This document shows, piece after piece, positions 54,950 through 64,000 of a stretch of 64,000 nt of DNA (position 1 is its first letter; each line of letters begins with the position of its first letter). The position numbers were made by a program, and so were the translations under genes. This DNA comes from Podocnemis expansa (Eukaryota; Chordata; Testudines; Podocnemididae). The notes below the pieces were generated by a model. That model searched no databases, was not told where the DNA came from, and was given only the letters and a program-made list of their open reading frames with translations. The DNA lies in assembly GCA_007922195.1 (NCBI GenBank), contig ML682005.1:38024839-38088838 (forward strand), read 5' to 3'.

Positions 54950-55425
54950 CTTCTGCCCACCCCCTCTGACTTGTCTGAACCATCTATGCTCCTATCTCTG
55001 TCCTCCTCAGCTCCAGCTCCCTCCTGTTACTGTCCTCCCAACACCTTCCCTATCTCTCCTTCTCTCTCTCCCTCTCTCCTTTCACCATCCCCCTCCTCTA
55101 CCCTGACTCCTGCTACTGATCCCCTTACCTCCCCTGCTCTTCTCCTGTCTCCTCTCCCTATAGTTTCTGCTTGTGTCTCACTGCCACCTACACAGCTCCT
55201 TTACTCTCTCTTCTTCCCCTTCACTTTCCCAACCTCAGGAAGATGAATGGCAAAAGCTCTCTCTTTCAGTTCCCTTACCCACATCCTCTTCCTTTCCCTT
55301 CTCCTCCTTACCTTCAGCATCCTTTTCCCTGTTCACCCCATTCCCCAATCCCACATATGTATCTTGTCCCTCATTTCTCACCTCTCTGCATTCAAATCAG
55401 GCTGTTGCCTCCTTCTTTTGCTTGG
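54950..55425. repeat. pyrimidine-rich tract
   Basis: About 475 bp of strongly CT-rich plus-strand DNA (CTCTCTCTCCCTCTCTCC-type). Three overlapping plus-strand frames of 86-143 codons consist of Ser/Pro/Leu from this composition and are not credited as genes. Confidence 0.75.
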
Positions 55426-56215
55426 TACTAGGTCAGGAGTCCAGCCAGGCCTTAAACAGCTCCAAAGATGAAGATTCCACCACCTCCCTAGATAGCCCAT
55501 TCCAATGCTTCACCACTCACCTATTAGGAAAAACTTTCTTACTATCCAGCCTCGACCTCCCCAGCTGCAACTTGAAACCATTGCTCCTTGTTCTGTACTA
55601 CTGAGAACAGCTGAGTTCCATCCTCTTTGGAGCACTCCTTCAAGTAGTTGAAGGTTGCAATCAAATCCCCCCTCAGTCTTCTCTTCTGGAGACTAAATAA
55701 GCCTAGTTCCTTCAGTCTTTCTTTATAGGCCTTCTGCTCCAGCCCCTTGATCATTTTTGTTGCCCTCCGCTGGACTCTTTCTAAATTGTCCACATTCTTT
55801 TTATAGTGGGGAGCCCAAAACTGGACACAATATTCCAGATGCTGCCTCACCGGTGCCGAATAGAGGGGAATGATCACATCCCTCGATCTGCTGGCAACAC
55901 TTCTTCTGATGCAGCCCAGTATGCCATTGGCCTTTTTGGTAGCAAGAGCACACTGCTGACTTATATCCAGCTTCCCATCCACCATGACCCCCAGGTCCTT
56001 GTCTACAGTGCTGCTACTTAGCTGATTGCTCCCAAGCCTGTAGCAGTGCATGGGACTTTGCACTTGTCCTTGTTGAACCTCATGAGATTTCTGTTGGCCC
56101 ACTGCTCCAACTTATCTAGGTCTCCCTGAATCCTGTCCCTGCCCTCTAGTGTGTCTACCATTCTCCCCAGCTTGGTGTTATCCACAAACTTACTAAGTCT
56201 GCAATCTAATGGTGA
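55426..56215 (-). pseudogene. CR1 LINE ORF2 C-terminus and 3' UTR, minus strand
   Basis: On the minus strand a partly open region runs from about 56215 to 55542. It begins [15 protein letters not shown], which is the reverse-transcriptase FADDTK box with the second Asp changed to Asn. After a stop it continues as a 186-codon frame: [19 protein letters not shown], then [20 protein letters not shown], then [19 protein letters not shown], then [17 protein letters not shown]. This is the thumb and C-terminal block of CR1. The 3' UTR follows (55541-55426) and ends near CTAGGTCAGGAGTCC. CR1 reverse transcriptase would prime cDNA at its target. This copy lacks the endonuclease and catalytic palm and is inactive. 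Confidence 0.9.
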
Positions 56216-56875
56216 GCCCCAGAATGCAGTGTTCCAGTTCCATTTTCTATTTTTAGAGGCCCTGGAAAGCTGAGTCCCTAAAAATAGTGGGCCTCAGAAT
56301 GCCATTCTGGCAGGGCAGGGGAGATCAGGAGGCATGTCAGCTGCCCCGGCCCTCCTGTGCATGTGCAGGCTGTGCTAGAGGCAGAAGCCTTAAAGCACAG
56401 CCTGCAGGGAGGGGAGTTAAGGAAAATTCTTCACCACCTCAGCATGTGGCTGCCGGTGAGCATTGGGGCAGCCCTGCTGTGCTCCACTTTGGAAGGCGGG
56501 AAGCTCATGCTGGGGGGGAGCCCTGTTCCCATCATGGGGCTCCTGGGGTTGGATATTGGGAGCAGGCCGTGGATTTTGGGGGCAGTAGCTGGGGGTGGGT
56601 AAGGGGGGGTCTAGAAATGGAGGAGGGTTCGCCCCTCAAAGTATACTTTAGCCCCTTCTCCAACCACAAGGGAACCCTGCGGGGGCCCACTCCTCTTTCC
56701 AGGCTTGCTCGCCCCTGCCAGGATACCCTGCACCAAGCATGCTGGTCTGGCTCCCAGGTCACCCACACCAGGAGGCTAAACGCATTGTAGCTCTCAAAAC
56801 ACTTGGTGACTGAGAGAGTTTTTTTTTTTTTTTAAATATAGCTCTTATCTTTCTGGTTACCGACCCCTAGACTAG
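56216..56875. mobile_element. hAT-like remnant, GGGGTCGGCAACC family, right half
   Basis: 56690-56872 is collinear with 17400-17601: ATTGTAGCTCTCAAAACACT, a poly-T stretch and TAGCTCTTATCTTTCTGG, ending in GGTTACCGACCCCTAG. The left end is not found. GC-rich DNA at 56290-56650 may belong to this or to another element. The 167-codon frame there is not supported. Confidence 0.55.
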
Positions 56876-59605
56876 GTGATCATTAGCAGCGTGGGGAAGG
56901 AGGAAGAGAGGGCACTGAGCAAGTTTTCCTACTGCCAATTCCTATGCCTGGTCACACATAAGCCCCAGTTGCAGGGAAAGTCCTGCTTAGCTTTTAGGAT
57001 GAAGCATGCTCCCTGTAGACAGAATGACCAGATAATTTAGCTGCCAAATTATAACAAACCTCTGTGGAGCATCGGTGCATGGAGATATTTTTCAGTTGCT
57101 TATAACTTTTCCAAATATGAGCAGTTTTTCATGGGAACAGTAGAAGGCACATTTTTGACACCATGAAATCCCAGAAAATTTCAATTCATTGCTCTAAAGC
57201 CCAGAGGCCCTACAGCTTCTCAAAAATAGTTTTTCTTTTTTGACATGGGCAAAATCATATTTTCCCTAATCCTGTTCTCAGAAGAAAGCTCAGCTATTTT
57301 ACCCTTAACTTTCTGAAATAATTTAGCCTGAGACAGATAAAGGTATGGATAATTTCTGACTGATTTACTTATTTAGCAAAGTGATAAGCAACTAAAACAA
57401 GATCTAGTAATGGGAAGTGTTAGGTAACAATTTTAGGTGACCCTAATGAGCCATCTGTAGTTATTGCCCATTTTAGTCTTTTAAACATGACAAACATTTT
57501 GAGGCTTCCTAACCACACTATGGTACTGTAATTCAATTATTTTTGTATTTGTGTCCACTGCTCTATGCTGCGTAGGATTAGAACTGCTCCTCTATGTGGC
57601 AAAGACTACATATTGCTTGTGCTTATGGAGCAGTAGCAGGTCATTTTAATGCCTGTTGCTGCAGCCAGGAAATTCTGAATAGCCATAGTGTGAAGTGTAC
57701 ACCTGAGAAGTCTATGGTGGCACAGGTTATGACAATATCAGGCAACAAACCAATCATATCATCTGACCTGGGTTTCTACGGTTCTGAATATGGTTACTTA
57801 ATTTGTTTACCTGCTGCTGGATCTTTCTGCAAACACAGCAGCAGATACTAATCTCCGTTACACAATGCAAATTGTATTATTGGGTAAACCACATCTGTGC
57901 AAGGTCCATTTGGCACTAGTGTTAAGTGCCTGCTTTAGGGATTAGCATGGATCCAACTACATCAGTGCAAGTTTCCTTAATCTAGACACATTTTTAGGCT
58001 CTTGAACCTGAAGTGCAGTTTTACTTCAGAAAAATGACTGTAAAAATGGCATCTTCTTACTCCACAAATCTGCTCATGCTGCTTGGTAGAGAAATAATTT
58101 TTAACTTTGATGTCAGGGGCACCTATGCCCATGCTTAATAGACCCAAGTGCATGCTTAGCTTTAAGCAAGTTAATCAGGACCTTTCTGTAAATTACTGTT
58201 GAGATGCGTGTGATTCAACTGAGAATCAACTTTTCAGAAGAGATACATATAATCTTTTTCCAATATTACATATAGCAGAAAATTCAGCCCAAAACTGTAA
58301 GAGTCACTATGAACAAGTCTAATTTGTCTGTGGACATGATTAAGAGAGAAACTGGCATATCTATTATGCTTGTGACAGCAAACCTGTGGGAGGTTTTTAG
58401 ATAGAAAGGTCATCTTGCCCTGACTGTACTTTGGCACTCTTGGGCAGCATATTCAGACTTTGATCAGTTTCTCTAATTACAAAGGAGGTAATGGCTGAGG
58501 GCCTTTTAACGCAGAGACTCAATTTTAATTGACTCCGAAGAGCCATCATACAAGACGCACATAGGTCAATTTATAGTAATCTATATCATATTAGAATACT
58601 CATCAGAAAGATAGCCTATGCAGTGTCTCATCTGTGGACAGACCCTACTTCTAGGTCACCTCCTACTACACCAGGATATTTTCCTAAGAGCAGACTAAAC
58701 TGTTTGTTAATGAGGCTTTATTTCACACTTTCTGTTTAGATTACAATAAGAAGTCACTAGTTCCATTTTTTAGGCCAGACAGCGAAAGCTACCCATGGCC
58801 AATGGCTTGGCTAATTAGATGAAGAAACGTAACATACAGTTTGCAGAAGCTTGACTTAGATGTGCCTTTCTCATGATCATGTTCTATCAACTTTCAATAA
58901 TTATGAGAGCAGTGCTCCATGCTGCCACAATATAAACAACAACTCGGACTTATGTAGTAATCTACTGTCCATTTTCAACCTCTTTTTATCTGAGGGAAGA
59001 GTTTACCTGAGTCTACAGTTTCCCTAGAATCTCTATGTTGGTGCTTTGTTCAATATCATTTCCCCTTGTAATGCAACTAGAACAGAGAATTTCTTGACCA
59101 CAAGGATCCTCTTTGAAACCTGAAGAGCCAGCATGTCTCAGCAGAATTCAACCAGCTACAGCTATGTTTTCACAACATGCATACTTGGGTACTAATACAC
59201 AAACCTCATACTCAGTGGTTAAAGTATAATATGATGGGCCCTGGAAGCCAGTGCAGTGCTGCGAGCAGGGTCACACCAAACTGGCTGACCCAGACAGACA
59301 GCCAGGCTGCCTGCCTTCTGCCTCCCTAGCAAATAGCCAAAGAGAGGACAACAAAGTGAACTGAAAGCAAAGCAGAGAAGCCTCCTGCAGTATTCCTCCC
59401 ACCCTGCCCTTAGCTCCTGCCAGACTCCCAATCCCCCTTCTGGGGAAACAAAGCAGAGAGGATTTAGCAGCAAAAACTAAGTAAGCCCACTCTTACAGGA
59501 AAGAGCGAGTCCAAACCAAAAATACAGCGTTACTGGGATCATACTATCCAATGCAAGACAGACAACATTACAGGAATTCACAATGAAGTACGAAAACTGT
59601 AAAAC
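56876..59605. other. unassigned DNA
   Basis: 2.7 kb without a recognisable repeat boundary or gene. An 85-codon frame at 57594-57851 and an 84-codon minus-strand frame at 59219-59473 lack motifs. Confidence 0.45.
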
Positions 59606-59805
59606 AAGAAAGGCACTTTCAAAGAGTAACATTTATTTATTGCTAGAGCTTTTGTGGGTGAAATCCCACTTTGTCAGACACTTGAAAATGGTTTCCAAAT
59701 GGGATTTCGCTCATGTGACAAATAAATGTGTTACTCTTTAAAAGTACCACAGGACTCTTTGCTATTTTTACTGGATTAGACTAACATGGCTACCCCCCCC
59801 CCCCC
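59606..59805. mobile_element. head-to-head pair of Penelope-type repeat ends
   Basis: The minus arm GGCACTTTCAAAGAGTAACA to CACTTTGTCAGACACTTG faces a plus arm ATGGGATTTCGCTCATGTGA to CACAGGACTCTTTGCT and ACTAACATGGCTACC. The minus arm keeps CTGACAAAGTGGGATTTCAC; the plus arm has lost CTGANGA. A C run (about 59786-59797) follows the terminal GGCTACC. Confidence 0.7.
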
Positions 59806-60042
59806 GGAACTTTTCAGTAAAAGGGATGGTTAACTTTGTGGCATGCTGCCTGGTACGTGTACTTATGCTGTGCACAATTCATAGGAGGGCAAAACTGAAG
59901 AGCAGAATAATTAGTGACATTAAGTAGCGACATTATTGGTAGGTCAAGCCTCACTCATGATTTCCCAACAGAACTCTCAAATCTCAGGAATTTTTTCCCC
60001 AGGCCCAGTCTGCTAATATTTGCTCAGTCTTCTGTAGCCACA

Positions 60043-61350
60043 ATCAGTGGCGGCTTTTGGGGTAGGCGAAGCAGGTGGCCGCCTAGCGTTACCAAAAAGT
60101 TTCTCGATTGACCCGCTCAGGTAGTCTACCTGAGTGGTAACTAGGTCTTCAGAGGTCCGTGCCCGCAGCAGGTATCTATCACCCTGTCACCCGATCTGTT
60201 TCTGTGAGGTCACCACACTAGAGGCAGATAGTCTGGTTGAAACAAGAAGTTTATTGGCAGGGGAGGAAAGGTGGGGTAAGGATACTTTAACTTGGACAGG
60301 TATGGGTAGAACAACAAGGTAAGTATTGTAATTACAACCCTTATGACCTCGATTTATCACCAGTGCTCCCCCTTCAGGTCACACCCTCCTGCCTATTTGT
60401 AGGATGGGGTCAAGGTACCCACGAGCCCTTTAGTTCTCTGAACCGGGTGAGTAAATAACTCCCCAGTCCCTTCCCTTCTCCTTCTGGAGAGATGCATGAT
60501 CTTCACTCTGAGGACCCACCTCTCGTACCTTTGGGTACAGTCCGCAAGTGTCCCTGTGGGTGCTTGCACCCCACCAACCCCTTCTTAATTACGGTTGGGT
60601 CTTCGGCTAGATCAGCCGCTGGTCCGAATACCCTTGAGGCCGGTCCCCTGTTGTCCTTGGTCCTCAGGTCCAAACTTGGGCCGTCTGCTTCAGAGCTTTT
60701 CTGCCCCTGGAGTCCTTTTTCAAAAGTCCTTCACCCGTAGACTGAGTCCTTTACGCAGGGCAGCTTCACCAACAATGTCCTGGCCACTGCCTCTTCAGGG
60801 TCTTCCTCATCGATGGTGGCAGGTCCTCTTCAGCCTTCAATCTGAGAGATTAGTGTCCAAGCCCCTGATCCCGAGAGCCAGAAGCTTGGGCAGGCTTCGG
60901 TCCCTAATCTCTCAGAGAGGCCTCAGTGAAGTCAGGGCTGTCTTTCTCAGGAGGCTGGAGCCTGGATCTCTCTGGTGCAGAGTGCAGCACGAAGCCCTGA
61001 GCCCAGGCAGGAAACTCCCTTAAATCTGGGGTCCCCAGCCAATCCGGAGGGCCCATTGTGTGTCCCGTTTTGCACGCTTTCAGTCTTGTGGCCTGGCACC
61101 AGAGAAGCTCTGGAAAGTTCCTGTCAGCCATGTGCTGTCTCCAGGCAGGTCCCCCTGCCTTGGCTGACTGCCAAGAGTCTTAAGTGGTTACTTAATGTAA
61201 CCCTTATTCACAGTCCACACTAAACTACATTAAGTAAACCTGCTAAACAAACCAGCTGCTGCTGGGGAGACACAGAACAAGATTTTAAACAGTGAGTATG
61301 AACAGTATTAATTAGCATAATTAAACCAACTTATTACATTAACCTATCAT
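60043..61350 (-). mobile_element. LTR-like retroelement region, possibly inside a hAT-like element
   Basis: 60043-60086 (CAGTGGCGGCTTTTGGGGTA) resembles a hAT-type terminus. A partner-like GGCCGCCTTTGGCTACA lies near 62530. Between, AGAAGTTTATTGGCAGGG (about 60245) read on the minus strand gives an AATAAACTTCT polyadenylation-like signal. The long CT/G-rich section to 61200 resembles LTR and leader DNA. No retroviral coding sequence was recognised. The nesting is an inference from two weak ends. Confidence 0.3.
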
Positions 61351-62352
61351 AACATTTACCAGGCATACAAAGGTAAGTATAACCTAGGCTTCTAAAATTT
61401 CCCTTATCACTAGGTCCCCAAGCAATAAGGGGCCCCATCTTCAATCTGGTAAACAGAAATGAAAACAGAAAAATACAGAAATTTTTCCCATCTAGCAGAG
61501 CTTGTAGGGCTGGAAGCCTAAGCACTTTTCACTCTTGGCTCATCAAGGCAAGCTATCATTAGGATCTGTGCTTCATCTCAAATGCAGATTTCACCATTCT
61601 CTGCCCATCACCTTCACACTGACATGCTAAAAAAGCAGGAGCAAGCAATAGACAGCACAACGGCAGGAACTTTTCCAGTGGCCTCAGCTTTTAATTCCTC
61701 AGTATATGGCCATTTGTTTTGCCATTTTTTAATTCTGTGAAATACTGCCTTTTCCTTTTCTTTTGCCTTTTCCTTTGACTTTGTGACAATTTTTACTTTT
61801 GCTTTTTTTAAGCTCAGGTTACCAGGTAGGTCCATATACGCTGCTGCATCTAAATACAGTGCTTCCCTTTGGCAATCATTACATCTGTGTGTGATGTCTG
61901 TGCTGTATGGCTTTCTTTTGATAAGTAATTTTTTAGCTTCCTTTGTACTTACCTATTTAATATTTTTGAGGGGGCCAGAGTCTTATAAACTTGAGTACTT
62001 CAGAGAATTTCATTGAAATTTGGTGTTTTTCATTTCTAGCTACACACTAGAAACCTCCGTTTCACTTATTTTTATTATAATTATTTGTATTAAATATCTC
62101 TAGTGCACATAAACCCAAGCCTATATGAAAAATTTGTAAGATTTGACTGCCAGCATTTTAAATGTGGTATTTTAGTTATTTTTTGAGCCATCATTAATGT
62201 TACCATTTCTTGTTTATTAACTAATGCTCACACTTTTAAAAAAAAATTAAAGTGTTCACTTCAGCATTAGCTGATTTACGTTAAGTCAAAGATGATCAAC
62301 TTACAAGCTTCATGGTGGGAAGATCTTTAAAAATACCATACCCAAGAATAAT
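61351..62352. other. unassigned DNA with a Lys-rich minus-strand frame
   Basis: 61835-61614 on the minus strand encodes a 73-residue Lys-rich peptide (KAKVKIVTKSKEKAKEKEK near its start). No homologue is recognised and no flanking splice context is convincing. Confidence 0.35.
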
Positions 62353-62545
62353 TTATGAGTTCCAGAGGGATAATCATATTAGTTTGGCTCAGCAAAACAA
62401 ACAATGAGTCCTGGGGGGTGATATGGGGCAGTTAAGGGTGCAGGGGGGACTGGGGCCACAGGGAAGGTAGCAGTGGGGCCAATACTGGGCCCCACAATGG
62501 GTCTTCGCCTACGGCCCCCAATTGCCTAAGGCCGCCTTTGGCTAC
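62353..62545. mobile_element. Penelope-type fragment joined to a GC-rich remnant
   Basis: TTCCAGAGGGATAATCATAT, TAGTTTGGCTCAGCAAAACA and AACAATGAGTCCTGG form a truncated minus-strand end of the window-wide repeat. It is followed by CAGTGGGGCCAATACTGGGC and CTTCGCCTACGGCCCCCAAT of a GC-rich element. Confidence 0.45.
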
Positions 62546-63060
62546 AATGTAGGGGTGGCTCCTTCTGTTTACTTTAATCAGAGATGTCTGCATTGTTTGG
62601 CTAGTTAGATGGTAATTGTGGTCAATCAAGACAGGCTGACAATTGAGACTGGCCCATTCACACATTTAAATGAACATACACAGCATATGCCTAAACCAGG
62701 TTTCATCAAATATGCAAAATGGAGTACAATGGTTAAGCAGGAATTCCAAACTGGCAATATGGAGTCTTGTTGGACATTGGTTATAATGCCTATGTCTCAG
62801 GGTTACAGAATTATTTCACTTATGACACTAAAGGACATATACCCAACATTAATTAACATGTACTTTAAAGGTAAAAACAATTAATTATCTCTGTCCCTCC
62901 ATATTATCTGTCCCTACCCCACACCTCCAGTCACTTTCTGCTTAATGTAGAACAATCTCTCACTCAAGAGAACAATTTCAAGCACAGGATAAATACTAGG
63001 CACAGCATATGGTGGTGTTCAGCGGAGTTCAACTTTACAAATAATATCACAGTTGATGAG
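62546..63060. other. unassigned DNA
   Basis: Nothing was recognised. A 91-codon plus-strand frame (62609-62884) has no motif. Confidence 0.45.
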
Positions 63061-64000
63061 GTTACCCTCCCAGACCACCTGCTGCCCCAGCCTCACAACT
63101 GAGGCAACAAGGCAAGGGCAAGAGACCCCACGGTTGTGCCAGGCTGGCCCCACTGCCATGTGAGACCCTGGGGTCAGACCAGGCAGCTCCACCACCTGGG
63201 CATGTGGTGAGGAAAGGGGACCCCAGGCCAGGCCAGCCCTGACACATGGGCATGGGCTGAGGGCAGAAGACTCTGGGTTGGCACCCAAACCTCGCCCCCT
63301 GAGCTGTGGGGGGCTCCCTGGCCAGGGCTGCATCACAGCAGGCTGGCCACCAACCTGATCCCCAGGGACCCAAGGCTGAGGGATGGTCCTTGGCTCACCA
63401 GCCTTCTGCTGGACTGACCCTGGCCTGGACAGAGGCTGAGGAACATCCCTTGGCTCACCCGGGGCTCATGTGAGGGGCTCCATTCCCAGGCCACCCCCCC
63501 CGAGGCCCATAGGCCATGGGGGGGCCCCCCTGCAGGCACTGGGGAGACACTCATGGACCCTGCTGGGATGTAGAGGCCATGGGGGGAATGTCCCCAGCCC
63601 AGGGGTACCCCCTGCCAATCCCAGCTGGGCCCCAGAGGTCTATGGACACCACCCCTGGTCCCACCCAGGGCCCAGAAGCCTAAGGGTAGCCCCCTGAGTC
63701 CCCCCTGGGCCCCAGAGGCCTAGGGACACCCCCACCAGTCCCACATGGGCCCCTGACGTTTGGGGGCACCCTACCCATCCCACCCAGGGCCTGGAAGCCT
63801 ATCAACACCCCCTACAGCCCCACTCGGGTCCCAAAGGCCTGGGAGAATCCCCCAACCCCACCCCACCTGGGACCCAGAGGCCAGGGACTAATTCCCTGCT
63901 TCCACCCAGGGGCTGGAGCCCATGCAGGGAAGCCCCCCTTGGCCCCAGGCAGCCCCTCCTTTCGCCCCTGCCTGACCAGGGCCTCCAGCCCCCCCCCCCC
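63061..64000. repeat. GC-rich region with ~40 bp minisatellite
   Basis: From about 63560 the phrase GGGCCCCAGAGGCCTAGGGA recurs in variant form at 63627, 63668, 63707, 63747, 63787, 63826 and 63869, a spacing of 39-43 bases. Upstream, a longer unit with GGCTGAGGGATGGTCCTTGG repeats at about 63374 and 63431. Overlapping minus-strand frames of 73-105 codons are by-products. The block continues past the window. Confidence 0.8.

Noticed and set aside
55173..55604. 143-codon plus-strand frame rich in Ser, Pro and Leu
   Set aside because: It is a translation of a pyrimidine-rich tract and then runs antisense through a CR1 3' UTR.
61614..61835. Lys-rich 73-codon minus-strand frame
   Set aside because: Protein-like composition, but no recognised family, no promoter or splice context, and the Lys-rich part comes from an A-rich strand.
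60043..62545. One hAT element spanning 2.5 kb with a retroelement inside
   Set aside because: The two supposed ends are similar in style but not convincing inverted repeats, and no target duplication was found; kept only as a low-confidence note.
1..64000. Bacterial operons, tRNA or rRNA genes, host protein-coding exons
   Set aside because: No cloverleaf, rRNA signature or exon with convincing splice sites and recognisable domain was found on either strand by eye; a short exon could still be missed.

Overview
The window looks like nuclear DNA from a reptile, most likely a turtle. It has no operon-like gene packing and no intact host exon that I can defend. It is dominated by interspersed repeats of a turtle-like set: CR1 LINEs on both strands, a SINE with a tRNA-type B box and a CR1-like tail, MIR/CORE-type tails, hAT elements, short elements with GGSTATGTCCAC termini, and a DIRS retrotransposon. 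The turtle assignment is inferred from repeat content and has not been tested by a database search.

Layout. 1-3980: old SINE pieces, an imperfect minisatellite and AT-rich DNA. 3981-5287: a 1.3 kb foldback DNA transposon with a hairpin at each end. 5811-7385: a GC-rich terminal-inverted-repeat element and a Penelope-type element split by a hAT-like insertion. 9851-12022: a decayed CR1 LINE. 15208-17097: a heat-shock-element-like promoter followed by a broken hAT transposase. 17155-17690, 19583-19702, 24600-24795, 30603-31000 and 59606-59805: five head-to-head copies of one repeat. Two of these pairs retain all or most of a hammerhead-ribozyme-like core, as do single copies elsewhere. 21900-24240: a minus-strand non-LTR retrotransposon fragment, then the first of two copies of a ~950 bp repeat; the second copy is at 46606-47560. 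26156-34197: several short non-autonomous DNA transposons. 35815-37322: CR1 sequence carrying a solo LTR and a 176 bp hAT-like element.

The centrepiece is 38523-44775, a structurally complete but genetically dead DIRS retrotransposon. It has split inverted terminal repeats, an internal complementary region matching both outer ends, a gag with a CCHC zinc knuckle, and a pol encoding reverse transcriptase, RNase H and a tyrosine recombinase. It is disabled by nonsense codons, homopolymer frameshifts, a lost catalytic aspartate and a 437 bp hAT insertion with a perfect 8 bp target duplication.

44776-64000 is mostly unassigned DNA with further transposon copies, a good minus-strand CR1 fragment (55426-56215), an LTR-like region (60100-61350) and a GC-rich ~40 bp minisatellite running to the window end. 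Nothing here acts as a gene set. What can be read is an insertion history: element into element, with target duplications giving the order.
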